DNA from: Salinadaptatus halalkaliphilus
GTDB lineage: Archaea; Halobacteriota; Halobacteria; Halobacteriales; Natrialbaceae
Direction: 5' to 3'
Assembly: GCF_006543045.1 (NCBI RefSeq)
Contig: NZ_RBZW01000076.1
Span: 118,820-182,819 of the forward strand
Length of the DNA stretch: 64,000 nucleotides
The notes below the pieces were generated by a model. That model saw only the letters and a list, made by a program, of their open reading frames with translations, was not told the origin of the DNA and made no database searches. Positions 28,824-38,715 of the stretch are shown piece by piece (the first letter of the stretch is position 1; the number at the start of each line of letters is the position of its first letter). The translations under genes and the position numbers were made by a program.

Positions 28824-29326
28824 CAGGGATCGAACTCGAGATCGCTACCCTCGGTGGCGGTATCAGCGAGCGTTTCGGAGGCGTCGCTCGATCGCGATCC
28901 GGACGACGGGTCGGCGAGTGCGTCGAGCGCCGTCGTACACGTCTCGGTGGTCCGGTAACCGCGCTGGCCGTCGACATCGGTCTCCTCGAGCAGCCCCGAC
29001 GCTTTCAGCACCGTCAGCTGACCGTGTAGATCACTCTCACAGACATCGTAGGCGTCGAGCAGCGTCCGAACGCCGAGTGGCCCGCGCGCGTCGAGTTCGA
29101 CGAGCAACCCGAGGGTGTGCTCGTCGTGGACGCTCGTGACGAGGCTGCGAACCGAGTCGGGAATCATCGTCGCAGCCGTCTCGAGCGGCCGTTCGTCGAC
29201 CGACTCGAGGCGGTCGTTTTGGATGTAACACTCGTTGCCACTTTCGGGATCGCGAACGAGACTCGCGTGATCGGCGTGTTTGAGCAACAGGTAGCGTCTG
29301 CCGGTGTCGTCCTGGACGGTTTGCAT
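28823..29326 (-). CDS. Haloarchaeal protein with predicted wHTH, unknown function
   Basis: The 167-residue protein starts with a beta-rich segment (YLLLKHADHASLVRDPESG, then ECYIQNDRLESV) and continues with a wHTH-like part, GPLGVRTLLDAYDVCESDLH then LTVLKASGLLEETDVDGQRG, consistent with a transcription regulator. The tail is acidic and disordered. The stop codon lies in the edge of repeat C. No partner or ligand can be named. Confidence 0.65.
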   Translation of the reverse strand: MQTVQDDTGRRYLLLKHADHASLVRDPESGNECYIQNDRLESVDERPLETAATMIPDSVRSLVTSVHDEHTLGLLVELDARGPLGVRTLLDAYDVCESDLHGQLTVLKASGLLEETDVDGQRGYRTTETCTTALDALADPSSGSRSSDASETLADTATEGSDLEFDP

Positions 29327-29369
29327 GGGTGGGGTCCGTCGTCTGCTATCGGTAATGGGGGCAGCGGGT

Positions 29370-30095
29370 TTAGAAGTTTTCGTGGGCGTCGACCGTCCCC
29401 AGCCAGGAACCGCCTCGCCAGTAGAGCCACGGGCCGAAGGTCATGTACGCGAGTCCGAGGATCAGGAGTGCGAACGGAAAGGAACGGTTGGCAAATTCGG
29501 GGACGAGAATCGCCAGCACGTGGACGACGCCCATGATGGCGGCGTCGCGGGCCAGCAGATCGGGATAGGGGATTCGCGAGACCATGAGATAGCAGAACGC
29601 GCCCGTGATCGCGAGGACGAGCACGGGACCGGCGACATCGGCGAGGATCGCGGCGCCGAGAATCGTCGCCGCGAGCGTCGTCTGGACGCCTTCGGTGTAG
29701 GCTTCGGCCGTGTCGTAGGCGGTGTAGAGCCCGAGCCGCGCAACCGCCATCGCGACGAACAACGCACAGACGACCGTCACGAGCAAGAGCGCGGGGGAGA
29801 CCGCCTCGAAGCCGATTCCAAGGCCGTCGCTGACGACGACGAACGCGAGGACTGCCGGTGCGACCGCAAAGGAGGCGACATCGGCCAGCGAATCGAGATA
29901 GGGGCCGGCGTCGGTGCCGCCGTACCGTCGCGCGAGGATGCCGTCGAGTCCGTCGGCGACGGCCGCCAGCAGGATGAGTCGCGCCGCCAGGTCGATGTCG
30001 ACGAACGCGACGACGACCGCGACGAATCCCAACGCAGCGTTGGCGACCGTCACTGCGTCGGCGACGCCGAGGCGGCCGACGAATCGAGGAAGCAT
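29370..30095 (-). CDS. CDP-alcohol phosphatidyltransferase, probably archaetidylserine synthase
   Basis: The 241-residue membrane enzyme shows the CDP-alcohol motif D-G-x2-A-R-x8-G-x3-D-x3-D in DGILARRYGGTDAGPYLDSL and six or more hydrophobic helices. Similar haloarchaeal proteins make archaetidylserine from CDP-archaeol. I prefer the ATG at 30095 (MLPRFVGRLGVADAVTVAN) over a GTG at 30116. Substrate assignment is by resemblance only. Confidence 0.85.
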   Translation of the reverse strand: MLPRFVGRLGVADAVTVANAALGFVAVVVAFVDIDLAARLILLAAVADGLDGILARRYGGTDAGPYLDSLADVASFAVAPAVLAFVVVSDGLGIGFEAVSPALLLVTVVCALFVAMAVARLGLYTAYDTAEAYTEGVQTTLAATILGAAILADVAGPVLVLAITGAFCYLMVSRIPYPDLLARDAAIMGVVHVLAILVPEFANRSFPFALLILGLAYMTFGPWLYWRGGSWLGTVDAHENF

Positions 30096-30200
30096 GTTCC
30101 CGGATTCGGCGGGCACCCTTCTTACCTGTTTTCGTTTTCGGTTCCGGTCGACTGGGAACGAACCGGGTTCGTTATATCACGACCCGCCTAACCCAGCGAC

Positions 30201-30641
30201 ATGAACCGGCGTTGCTATCTCGCCGCTGTCGGGACTGGCGCGGCCGTGAGCCTCGCAGGCTGTTCGTCCGTGCTCTCTGCCTTCGACGACGACGAACTCT
30301 GTCGCGGCGAGGACTGCGACATCGGCATGACCCGCAACGAATTCGTCCCCGAAACGTACGAGGCACGCGTCGGCGAGACCGTCGTCTGGAAGAACACGAG
30401 CGGCGCCGACCACACCGTGACGGCCCTCGAGAACAGCGTTCCAGACGATGGGGCGTACTTCGCGACGGGCGACTACGACGACGAATCGACCGCTCGAGAC
30501 GCCTGGCACGAGTACCGGGGCGGTCGTCTTGGCACTCGAGAGACGTTCGAACACACGTTCGCGGTCGCCGGCACGTACGACTATATCTGTGAACCCCACG
30601 TGACGGGCGGTATGATCGGCTCTGTCGTCGTGACCGAGTGA
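30201..30641 (+). CDS. Halocyanin-like blue copper lipoprotein
   Basis: The 146-residue protein begins MNRRCYLAAVG, a short signal, with a lipobox SLAGC at about residue 20, so it is probably a membrane-anchored lipoprotein. The cupredoxin domain has the copper ligands His (GADHTVTA), Cys and His (YICEPHVTGG) and Met (GGMIG). It would act as a small mobile electron carrier on the outer face of the cell. Confidence 0.88.
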   Translation: MNRRCYLAAVGTGAAVSLAGCSSVLSAFDDDELCRGEDCDIGMTRNEFVPETYEARVGETVVWKNTSGADHTVTALENSVPDDGAYFATGDYDDESTARDAWHEYRGGRLGTRETFEHTFAVAGTYDYICEPHVTGGMIGSVVVTE

Positions 30642-30681
30642 GAGCGTCTCGGTGGCACGAAATCGAGTTCGGGGCCGCGGA

Positions 30682-31032
30682 CTACTCCTCGAGCTGGTCT
30701 TGGAGTCGATTTTTGGCTTCCGTTCGGCGCTTCCGGGAGAAGTCGGGAGCGTCACCAGAGAAGTCGACCTCGATCTCGTCGAGCGTTCGTCGGTAGATGT
30801 TCGTTCGGCGACCCTCCTCGGAAAGCTGTCGGCCCTCACAGGTCAATAGTCCGGCGTCGACGAGTTCCTCGATACGGCGGTAACACGTCGCAATCGGAAT
30901 TCCGACGTTCTCACTGAGGGTCTGTGCTGATTTCGGCGTGCCAGCTTCACAGAGAATCTTGGCGCTGTACTTGTTGCCAAGCGCCGAGAGGACGGCCGCC
31001 GAGGTCACGTCGTTTCGCTCCGAACGGGACAT
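30682..31032 (-). CDS. Winged-helix regulator at the left end of the archaellum cluster
   Basis: The 116-residue ArsR-like protein reads VLSALGNKYSAKILCEAG, TPKSAQTLSENVGIP and CYRRIEELVDAGLL. These match the regulator at 46063 (VLGNLGKKYSPDILRSA; PKSAQELSDELDIP; SYRRVEALNELGLL), so the two are homologues flanking the same cluster. It follows arlI on the same strand with a 74-bp AT-rich gap that includes CAATT-N5-AATTG (31047-31061). Control of archaellum genes is inferred from location. Confidence 0.82.
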   Translation of the reverse strand: MSRSERNDVTSAAVLSALGNKYSAKILCEAGTPKSAQTLSENVGIPIATCYRRIEELVDAGLLTCEGRQLSEEGRRTNIYRRTLDEIEVDFSGDAPDFSRKRRTEAKNRLQDQLEE

Positions 31033-31106
31033 CGTTCTTCTGTTATCAATTATCAAAATTGAATCTTATGGTTACCGTGAATGATTCGACAGGTGGTACA
31101 TATCGA

Positions 31107-32780
31107 TCAGTCCGGTCGTGTAATGTGGAACGGCAGCCCTTCGATGCCGTCGCGCTGGAATGCATCGATCGTCGAGTTGACCTCGTGATACTCGAGGATG
31201 TTCTCCTGGATCATTCGTTCGATGATGTTCGAGCGAAACTCGAGGTCGTCGTAGATGTCGCGGGTGTCGGCGTAGCCAAGCAGGGTTGCGATCTGTTCTT
31301 CGAGCACGTACGAGTTGTTCATCCCCTGGAAGACGATTTCGTCTTCGACAGGATCCCAGTAGAACACCTGACGGGTAACGACGCCTTCCATCTCCTCGGA
31401 GTAGCCTTCGATTTCCTGGACGCTGGTAACGCGTCGCAAGACGTCGTCGCCCTGCTTGACCCGGTTCTGGAAGAGTGCAACGTCGGCGTTGTCCATGAAC
31501 GTCTCCGGGACGTTGATCGGATCGCCGGTAAAGCGCTGGATCATCGAGACAATGTCGCTCGCGTGGAACGTCAACATGACGGGGTGGCCGGTCTGGGCTG
31601 CCTGGAAGGCCATCCGACCCTCCTCACCACGAACCTCACCCACGACGATGTACTCGGGGCGAGAACGCAGCGCCGCCTCGACGAGATTGAACATGTCGAC
31701 ATCCGCGCTGTCCTCGCTACGGCTCTCACGGGTCAGTAGCTGCTGCCAGGTGTCGTGTGGGGGCAGGACCTCCGCGGTGTCTTCCGCGGTGTAGATCTTC
31801 GAGTCCCGCGGAATGAACGTCATGATGGAGTTCAGCGTCGTCGTCTTCCCCGACGCCGTCTCGCCGACGACGAAGACGGTTCGTTCGTTCTCGAGACAGA
31901 GCCAGAGATAGGCCGCAAGTTGCGGCGAGAGCGTCCCCCAGTTCGTAATCTGGGTCACCGAGAGCGGCACCTCGTCGCCCTGACGGATGGTGAGACTCGG
32001 CCCTTTCACACTGACGTCCGAGCTGTAGATGACGTTCAGACGCGAGCCATCGGGAAGCGTGGAGTCGACGATCGGTTCGGCGTCGGTCATCGGATTCCCG
32101 ATCCGTTCGCCCATATTGGAGAGCCAGTTGTCGAAGTCCTCGGCCGTGCCGAAATCGACCGTCGTTTCGACCATGCCATAGACCCCGTGGTCGACGTAAC
32201 ACTCGTTGGGGCCAATGACGTGAATGTCTTCGTTTGCCGGATCGCGCATCACCGGCTCGAGCGGTCCGAGGCCGACGATATCCCGATTGAGCCGATACCG
32301 AATATTCTCGTAGGTTTCCTGTGGAACTTCCTGGATGCCGGGATGGAATCGGATCTTCAACTGCTCGAGAACGTTCTCTACCTCCTCACCTTTGATGTGG
32401 GTCGTCTCGTTGAGCAACTCTTCGATCCGGTCGCCGTACTCGGCGTCGCCGTCGGGCGCTTTCTTCGCCGCACTCTTGCGAAGCAAGGAGTCTTTGACCG
32501 TCTGGAAGACGTCCTGTTCTTCCTCCGAGAGCGTCGGCTCGACGGCGAAGTACTGCATCTTGGTTCCGACATCGCCGTAAATATGGCTGTATATCGGGCC
32601 GCCAACGGGATAGAGGACGTTCGGATGTGCCGTCTCGTATTCCGCGGTCGGCTCCTGAATCAACACCGGGAACTCGCCGGTGATTTGCCTGAACTTCTTC
32701 AAGTGTTCGCGGAGGTGTGGCCGACGGGCAGCAAGTTCCTGTAGCTCGTCCGACGGTTTCGGCCGTCCCATTTCCGTCAT
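31107..32780 (-). CDS. arlI: Archaellum motor ATPase ArlI (FlaI)
   Basis: The 557-residue type II/IV secretion ATPase powers archaellum assembly and rotation. Walker A is GETASGKTTTLN; YIVVGEVRGEEGR and GHPVMLTFHASD are the Walker B and His-box regions. The N-terminal domain of about 200 residues is typical of ArlI. It is the last arl gene on this strand, 15 bp after arlH. Unusually, arlJ does not follow it. Confidence 0.96.
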   Translation of the reverse strand: MTEMGRPKPSDELQELAARRPHLREHLKKFRQITGEFPVLIQEPTAEYETAHPNVLYPVGGPIYSHIYGDVGTKMQYFAVEPTLSEEEQDVFQTVKDSLLRKSAAKKAPDGDAEYGDRIEELLNETTHIKGEEVENVLEQLKIRFHPGIQEVPQETYENIRYRLNRDIVGLGPLEPVMRDPANEDIHVIGPNECYVDHGVYGMVETTVDFGTAEDFDNWLSNMGERIGNPMTDAEPIVDSTLPDGSRLNVIYSSDVSVKGPSLTIRQGDEVPLSVTQITNWGTLSPQLAAYLWLCLENERTVFVVGETASGKTTTLNSIMTFIPRDSKIYTAEDTAEVLPPHDTWQQLLTRESRSEDSADVDMFNLVEAALRSRPEYIVVGEVRGEEGRMAFQAAQTGHPVMLTFHASDIVSMIQRFTGDPINVPETFMDNADVALFQNRVKQGDDVLRRVTSVQEIEGYSEEMEGVVTRQVFYWDPVEDEIVFQGMNNSYVLEEQIATLLGYADTRDIYDDLEFRSNIIERMIQENILEYHEVNSTIDAFQRDGIEGLPFHITRPD

Positions 32781-32795
32781 CGATCGACCACCGTC

Positions 32796-33554
32796 CTAGG
32801 CGACGCTGCGGTTCTCGATGACGATTCCTGCACCCGACCGGACCGAGTAGCCGATCCGGTCGCCGACCTGTTCACCCATCCCTGCAAATCGCTTGATGAA
32901 CAGCTGTCGACGGATGTCGTTGCCGACCTCGATCATCTCGAGCTCGATGAAGACGTCGGCGATCGATCGGAAGGGGCCGATCGCTTCCTCGCCGACCGTC
33001 GACGGATCGACGGTCAGGACGATGACCTTCCCTTGTGAGATGATGTCACGGAAGAACGAGATGATCTCGAGGGCGGCCTGTCGCTCTTCGTTTTCACGAA
33101 CGAGCGCTTCGAACTTCGGATCGTTTCGAAGGATCGCATCGAAGGTATCGATGACGATGACATCGGCCGACCAGAGCGTATCTTCGTCCATCAGATCCGT
33201 CAGGAGGTCCTGACGGTTGTCCTCCTCGTCGGTCGAAGAGAGTACGCCGCCGCTGTCGAGGTCGCCGTGGAGGAACAGCAGGTTCTCGAACAGGAGATGT
33301 TCCTCGACGTTGTAATTGAGCGAGTCCATCTGCTCGAGAAAGCCCTTGACCTCGAGTTCGGTCGACAGCACCGTGACGGATTTGCCGGTTTCACACAGTC
33401 CGTAGGCAAACCGCTGGGAGATGGCGCTTTTCCCGGCACCGTAATCCCCCTCCATCAAGACGATACTACCGGTCGGAATGCCGCCGCCGAGTTCCTTGTT
33501 GAGCCTATCTCGGTCGTCTAACCCGATCGAAAAGATGTTTTTGAACGTACTCAT
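32796..33554 (-). CDS. arlH: Archaellum ATP-binding protein ArlH (FlaH)
   Basis: The 252-residue RecA/KaiC-like protein binds ATP and forms the cytoplasmic ring below ArlI. Walker A is [12 protein letters not shown] and the Walker B region [14 protein letters not shown]. It overlaps the upstream arlCDE-like gene by four bases and precedes arlI by 15 bp. Confidence 0.96.
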   Translation of the reverse strand: MSTFKNIFSIGLDDRDRLNKELGGGIPTGSIVLMEGDYGAGKSAISQRFAYGLCETGKSVTVLSTELEVKGFLEQMDSLNYNVEEHLLFENLLFLHGDLDSGGVLSSTDEEDNRQDLLTDLMDEDTLWSADVIVIDTFDAILRNDPKFEALVRENEERQAALEIISFFRDIISQGKVIVLTVDPSTVGEEAIGPFRSIADVFIELEMIEVGNDIRRQLFIKRFAGMGEQVGDRIGYSVRSGAGIVIENRSVA

Positions 33555-35719
33555 GTCGATTTCCCTACCGCAGAGTCTTCTTCAGGAGCGAACAGTGATC
33601 GAATGAGATCGACCTGCCACGATTCTAAATCGGCGCGCTCCTCCGAGACGACGAGTGGTTTGACGTAGCCATCGTCGTCCGATTGTTCCCCCGCTGGCTC
33701 GAGCATCGACTGGACGCGTTCGACCTGCCCGGAACGGTCGGCCGTTCGCTGAAGTTCGACACCCGAGTCCGAGAGGACGACGTCGGAGTCGACCCAGATC
33801 ATCTGCCCACCGTCGGTGTCGACCTGTGCCTCCGGCAGTTCCAGCCCATCGTCGGCCCCAGGTCGTTCGATCGGTTCCGGGTCGTCACCGACGTCGTCGA
33901 CGCCGCTACCGGAATCGTCGATGGTGATCGTGTGTGCCTCGCCCGCCGAGAGCTGATGCTCGTCGGCACCGTCGGAGGGGCCGGCGCTCGTCGCCCCGGA
34001 ATCCGGTTCCGTCCCGTCGTCACCAACGTCGACGTCGATAGCGTCGTCGTCCCCGACGCCGTCGACAGCGTCTTCCGTGTAGGTTAGCTGTGCACCCGTC
34101 TGTTCGTGCTGGGCGTTCTCGTCGTTCGCCGCCGATGGATCCGGCGCTGACGCGGTGGCCGTGATGTCGAGATCGGACGCGCCACTGTCGCGATCAACGG
34201 CGGCTGGCGTCTCGAGGATCGGTGTCGATTCGGCCTCGAGCCAGGCCTCGTAGGATTGGCGGTTCTTTTTCGGCGTCGAAATCTGGGTGAGCCGCCAGAG
34301 GCTCCGCTTGTGATCGACGCCGAGTCCCGATCGGGGCTCGGGATCCTCGACGTCGGGGCCACCGTGGAATCCGTTGAGAATCGTCTGGAGGTACTGCTCG
34401 ACCGGCTCGCCGATCCAGTGGATTGCCCCGTAGAACCGGATCGTCTCGGCTGCCCCGTCGAGGCCGGCCTCGCCGACGAGATAGTCGAGCCAGTCCATCA
34501 CGACGAACTCGGTTTCGTACTCCGCGGGAACCGTCGCCAGATACGGCCGTCCACCGTCGTCCCACGGAATCGTCGGCTCGTCGGCTGGCGTCTCCGTGGC
34601 AGTCCCGTCGTCCTCGAGTGTCTCCTCGCCGGCCTCGAAGTCGTCTGTGAGCGAACCGGCGTCGTCCTCGAGGGCGGCGCCGTCGGGGTCGCTGGCGACT
34701 TCGTCACCCGCTGGCTCGTCCTCGAGGCTCTCGAACTCGTCGTCTCCCGTCTCCCCACGGTCCTCCGCAAATTCGTTGTCGATAGCGCCATCCGCGTCGT
34801 CGCTCTCGCCGTCGGCACCCTCGCCCCAATCCGCGTCACCCGATTCGTACTCGGATTTGAGCTCGTCGAAAGAGAGGTCGTCGCCGCCGGCTGCGTCGTC
34901 GCCATCGTCCTCGAGTCCGAGGTCGTCGTCGCCGTCACCGTCTTCCTCGAGGGCGAATTCGTCCTCGTCGTCCGCGTCGAAGTCGTCCATCTCCTCGTCG
35001 TCGCCATCGATGATGCTCTCGTCGAGGAACTCCTCGGCGTCGGCGTCGGCGATGTTGTCGTCCATCGACTCCTCGTTCTCGCCATCGTCGTCAGTATCGA
35101 AGAGACTCTGGCCGCCGAAGTTCCCGCTGCCGGCTGTATCGCCGCCGGCGCCGGGGCCGAACGTATCGTTCAACGAATCGTCTTCGACGAAGGGATTGAC
35201 CCCCTGTGTCACCATCTCGTAGACCTCGAGGAGCTTTCGAATGTTCTCCTCGATATCGTCGAGCGAGTCGTTTATTTTCTCGTTTTCACTCTGAACGGTG
35301 TTGACCGTCGAGGACAGCGATCCGATCTCGTTTTCCATCTCCTCGACGCGGGCTTCGACCTCGCTCGAGACGCTCTCGTCGCCACCGGCTTCCATACCGT
35401 CGATCGACATCTCGTCGCCCATCTCGCCGTCGCCGCCCTCGAGATCGAAGTCGTCGCCGCCGTCGTCGCCGAAGACATCGCCCATGGCGTCGTCCATGGT
35501 GTCGTCGCCGCCATCGCCACCACCGATCTCGGTCGTGCCGTCGATCCCATCGCCACCGGCGTCGTTCGTACCCGAGGAACTCGCGGAACCCGGGAGTAGC
35601 TCGTCTTCGCTCATGCTGCCGGCGAGTTCGCCACCGATTCCGTCGTCACCACCGCCGGAACTCGTATTGGCGTTCTCGCCATCACTGCCGAGTATATCGC
35701 CGATTATGGATAGTAACAT
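33551..35719 (-). CDS. Large ArlCDE-type archaellum cytoplasmic-ring protein
   Basis: The 722-residue, extremely acidic protein has a FlaC-like coiled coil ([20 protein letters not shown], ending [11 protein letters not shown]) and a FlaD/E domain ([37 protein letters not shown]). Long Asp/Glu-rich linkers join them. After the FlaD/E domain lies a further 200-residue acidic region ending [16 protein letters not shown], absent from the shorter paralogue at 38949. It links the motor to chemotaxis signals in known archaella. It overlaps arlH by four bases. Confidence 0.88.
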   Translation of the reverse strand: MLLSIIGDILGSDGENANTSSGGGDDGIGGELAGSMSEDELLPGSASSSGTNDAGGDGIDGTTEIGGGDGGDDTMDDAMGDVFGDDGGDDFDLEGGDGEMGDEMSIDGMEAGGDESVSSEVEARVEEMENEIGSLSSTVNTVQSENEKINDSLDDIEENIRKLLEVYEMVTQGVNPFVEDDSLNDTFGPGAGGDTAGSGNFGGQSLFDTDDDGENEESMDDNIADADAEEFLDESIIDGDDEEMDDFDADDEDEFALEEDGDGDDDLGLEDDGDDAAGGDDLSFDELKSEYESGDADWGEGADGESDDADGAIDNEFAEDRGETGDDEFESLEDEPAGDEVASDPDGAALEDDAGSLTDDFEAGEETLEDDGTATETPADEPTIPWDDGGRPYLATVPAEYETEFVVMDWLDYLVGEAGLDGAAETIRFYGAIHWIGEPVEQYLQTILNGFHGGPDVEDPEPRSGLGVDHKRSLWRLTQISTPKKNRQSYEAWLEAESTPILETPAAVDRDSGASDLDITATASAPDPSAANDENAQHEQTGAQLTYTEDAVDGVGDDDAIDVDVGDDGTEPDSGATSAGPSDGADEHQLSAGEAHTITIDDSGSGVDDVGDDPEPIERPGADDGLELPEAQVDTDGGQMIWVDSDVVLSDSGVELQRTADRSGQVERVQSMLEPAGEQSDDDGYVKPLVVSEERADLESWQVDLIRSLFAPEEDSAVGKST

Positions 35720-36031
35720 TGTGAACTCATCACGGTTGTCCGCTGCTGTGTCCGATTGCGTGTTCCCGTAGTCGACCGCCGCCGAGTTCGGAATGTGGGG
35801 GTGTTGGGTCGGTCGGCGGGACTACGAGCGGTCATCTGTAAACACTATGCGAATCGATGTATTAAGTAATTGTGGCCGGTTTTCGGAAGATATCAACGGA
35901 GTTCTGGTTAGTATTACACTAGTTCCCGATAATATTGTGTCGGTCGGCGATACGTTATCCCACAGCAGAGTCTTACGCTGAGCAACAGTTTCTTTTCGCC
36001 GCGCGTGTAACTCCCCCACAGTGGAGAGGCC
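35720..36031. promoter_or_regulatory. Divergent promoter region between arlCDE-like gene and a family-unknown gene
   Basis: The 312 bp have no supported gene. On the minus strand CTTAATAC (around 35860) is a TATA candidate for the arlCDE-arlH-arlI unit. On the plus strand GATAATATTG (around 35930) is AT-rich and could serve the 36032 gene. No copy of the TTTTC-N6-GAAAA operator is visible. Confidence 0.4.
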
Positions 36032-36688
36032 ATGACCGATAGCAACGAGGGGGGAGATCCCAAAGAAAAAGCAGACGTCCCACCCGTCTTACCGAACGAA
36101 CAACCCACGGCGTCTGAGGCGGGTGGCGTGCTCTCGCCGGACGAACTCGATTTTACCGACAGTCCACACGTCGCCGAGGTGGCCGACGATCGGTACGTCG
36201 TCTCCGCTGATAAGCGGCCGCCGACCCCATCGAATCGGGAGACGAATCAGCCCGATCGATCGTCCGACCCGTCGAGTGCACACTCGACCCCGACGCCGTC
36301 CGAGCCATCGGCCGAATCGGCAACGAATCGACAGCCCGCAGCCACCCAACAGCCAGTCCAGAGCCCGGAAACTGCACGGTCGGTCCTGGCAACCGAACTC
36401 GAGCGAGCGAACGCCCGCTACGCGATGGATATCGTCTCGCAGTTCAACGGGACGACCATCCGCCACCGGACGACCTCGGACGACGTCGTCGGCACCTTCG
36501 ACAACCTCGTGCTCTGGTACGCCCAACACGTCGCGAGTGACACCTCGACCCAGCGAACCGCCTCGTTGCTGTTCGAGAAGTCTGAGTTTTCGTCCCCACT
36601 TTCTCCCGACGAGGTCCGGCGAGAAGCGAAGCAACGTGGTCTCTCGCGCTCGAGTTCGATCGGCGAACTACTCGACGCACTCGAGTAA
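36032..36688 (+). CDS. Archaellum-cluster-associated haloarchaeal protein, unknown function
   Basis: The 218-residue protein has a short N-terminal motif (VLSPDELDFTDSPHVAEV, DDRYVVSADKRPP), a Ser/Thr/Pro-rich linker of about 60 residues, and a conserved-looking C-terminal domain of about 100 residues (RYAMDIVSQFNGTTIRHRTT, VGTFDNLVLWYAQHV). It resembles a haloarchaeal family I recall as DUF7500. It is transcribed against the arl genes that flank it, and may be a cytoplasmic archaellum or chemotaxis adaptor; that is inference. Confidence 0.7.
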   Translation: MTDSNEGGDPKEKADVPPVLPNEQPTASEAGGVLSPDELDFTDSPHVAEVADDRYVVSADKRPPTPSNRETNQPDRSSDPSSAHSTPTPSEPSAESATNRQPAATQQPVQSPETARSVLATELERANARYAMDIVSQFNGTTIRHRTTSDDVVGTFDNLVLWYAQHVASDTSTQRTASLLFEKSEFSSPLSPDEVRREAKQRGLSRSSSIGELLDALE

Positions 36689-36756
36689 CGGGTTCGGCCT
36701 CGAACGATCGTGACCGAACCAGCCATACAAGACGATCGACGCAAACCCGTGGCCAG

Positions 36757-36891
36757 TCAGCCGCCGTTGATGAACATCACTGCCCCCATAAACAGCGACA
36801 GCAGGACCGAAAACCCAAACAGGAGGATGCCGCTGTGTGCCGATTCGATGCCACGCGATTCGCGGACGAATCGGAGGGGATCAGCGTCCAT
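36757..36891 (-). CDS. Short single-TM protein downstream of arlJ
   Basis: A 44-residue frame reads MDADPLRFVRESRGIESAHS followed by one hydrophobic helix (GILLFGFSVLLSLFMGAVMF) and ends INGG. It begins 97 bp after the arlJ stop on the same strand. The GC-rich third positions and the clear charged-then-hydrophobic layout support coding. It could be an archaellum accessory membrane peptide; no family is recognised. Confidence 0.6.
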   Translation of the reverse strand: MDADPLRFVRESRGIESAHSGILLFGFSVLLSLFMGAVMFINGG

Positions 36892-36987
36892 TGTACGTCG
36901 ACTCCATTCGACGCTCACCCCTTTGATCTTGTGGCCACGAACTCGCGGTTCGCAGGGTGAGTCGGGTCCCCGGGACGGCAGTCGGCA

Positions 36988-38715
36988 TCAGAGATCGACC
37001 GTGATAATCAAGTCGACGAGCCACTCCGTTATCGTCCCCGTGACTGCGCCGACCCACAGCAACGCCGTAAAGTGGAGATAGGAGTTGCCGAAGTGACCGC
37101 CGTCGGCAACCCGCAACACCAGCGACGAGATGAACGCGTTGAAGATCAACACGAGGACGATCAGAAATCGCAGCATTGGAACGTCGTACTGTTCGGTGTG
37201 GATCAACGAGCCGCCGATGATGTCGCCTTGCAAATCGATATCGAAACTCGAGAGCATGACCGCGAGCTCGAGGCCGATGAAAAACGCGAACGCCGAGGCG
37301 GCGGTAATGCCGTAGATGACGCCGACGAGCGTTCGCGCCTGTTGGCGTCGCTCCTCGCGGAGGTTGACGATCTCGCTCATATTCGTACTGATGAGTTCGC
37401 CCAGCCGTTTCGGACCGCCACCCATTTCCCGGCCAACCAGGTACATCTCGCTGAACTTTTGGATCAAAAACGAATGCGAGTCGCCCGTAAAAAACCGCCA
37501 GGACTTCTCGGTCGAGAGACGCATATTCAGCCGTCGATACAGTTCGTCGACGTTCTCGGTCAACGGCCCGAAATCCTTCGTCCGAAGCGTCGCGAGGACG
37601 TCGGTCGTCGTGCTCTGGGTTGCGCTTTCGCTGGTCCCGAGTGCACGGATGAAGTTCGGAAACTCGCGGTCGCGCTCGAACACCTGTCGTTCGACGTGCC
37701 AGAAGACGATCCCCGGAATCATCAGGGGCAGGGTCGCAATCGGCATGTACAGTAACTGTGGAATTTCCGTAAACTCGAGTGTGGGGAGTATCGGTAGGTG
37801 GGCGAGATACGCGACCGTCATGCCGGCGATGAGCAGGACGCTCAATCCGACGCCAGCGATCGTCGAGCCGAGCATGAGTCTCTTCGTCCGCGTTCGATAC
37901 CCCTCCTCGAGATACCAGATCGGATCGTCGGGGACGACCGCGCGGATGACGAAGAAAAAGCCGATCTGGACGAAGATGAACAACACGATGACAATACTCG
38001 TGACGATGGTCGGATCGTTCCCCGTCAACAACGGGAGCACGATCGCAAACACCAGCGCGAACGTCATCGAGATGATCAAGGAGAGATACAGGTCTTTCAG
38101 CACGTCGAGATTGCCGAGCGACTGGCGATACACCGTCGAATACTTCTCGATCAGGACGTCCTGTTCCTGAAAGAGGAACTCGTCGAGTTCCTGGCCCGCC
38201 TCGAGCGTGTAGGCCATGCGCTCTAAGAGGTCCTCGACGGACTCGCTGGGGACGGCCTTCGCTCTGCGGCGACAGGCGTCGCCGAGACTCAGGTGCCAGA
38301 CGTCGACCAGATCGACGACCTTCTGGGCTTCGACCGCGAGCTCGCCGTACTCCTCCTCCTGGGCGAGTCGCCGAAGCACCTCCATCCGGTCGATGTTTGT
38401 CGTCGAGAGAATCGTCATGTGGATGACGAACAGATGGAACCGATTCTCCATCTCGATCCGGCGCTGGTCGACCGCCAGGCGCGGATAGCCGATCGCCGAC
38501 AGCAAGATCAAGAGTCCAAGTGCGGGAATCAGCAGTCGAACCAGAAAGAATGCCTCGACCGCCACTGCAGCCAGAATCGTGAGTACGAAGACGAATACCG
38601 ACGGTAACAACACGACGAGGAGGTAGATCCGCGTCGGCATCTCCATCTCGTCGTAGGCCTGAATGATGGACTTGGCGAGTTCGCCCGCAGCCGTAGACTT
38701 TCCAACGATTCCCAT
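36988..38715 (-). CDS. arlJ: Archaellum membrane platform protein ArlJ (FlaJ)
   Basis: The 575-residue polytopic protein, with two T2SSF-type cytoplasmic domains and about nine membrane helices, anchors the ArlI motor. GGGPKRLGELISTNMSEI is a conserved platform motif. I start at ATG 38715 (MGIVGKSTAAGELAKSI). It is separated from arlI by the large arlCDE gene and an oppositely oriented gene, unlike the usual arlHIJ order. A TATA-like TTTTGTATG lies about 75 bp upstream. Confidence 0.95.
   Translation of the reverse strand: MGIVGKSTAAGELAKSIIQAYDEMEMPTRIYLLVVLLPSVFVFVLTILAAVAVEAFFLVRLLIPALGLLILLSAIGYPRLAVDQRRIEMENRFHLFVIHMTILSTTNIDRMEVLRRLAQEEEYGELAVEAQKVVDLVDVWHLSLGDACRRRAKAVPSESVEDLLERMAYTLEAGQELDEFLFQEQDVLIEKYSTVYRQSLGNLDVLKDLYLSLIISMTFALVFAIVLPLLTGNDPTIVTSIVIVLFIFVQIGFFFVIRAVVPDDPIWYLEEGYRTRTKRLMLGSTIAGVGLSVLLIAGMTVAYLAHLPILPTLEFTEIPQLLYMPIATLPLMIPGIVFWHVERQVFERDREFPNFIRALGTSESATQSTTTDVLATLRTKDFGPLTENVDELYRRLNMRLSTEKSWRFFTGDSHSFLIQKFSEMYLVGREMGGGPKRLGELISTNMSEIVNLREERRQQARTLVGVIYGITAASAFAFFIGLELAVMLSSFDIDLQGDIIGGSLIHTEQYDVPMLRFLIVLVLIFNAFISSLVLRVADGGHFGNSYLHFTALLWVGAVTGTITEWLVDLIITVDL

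Noticed and set aside
35822-36019. Small frames in the arlCDE upstream gap
   Set aside because: They overlap AT-rich promoter sequence, have no typical haloarchaeal acidic composition and no domain.
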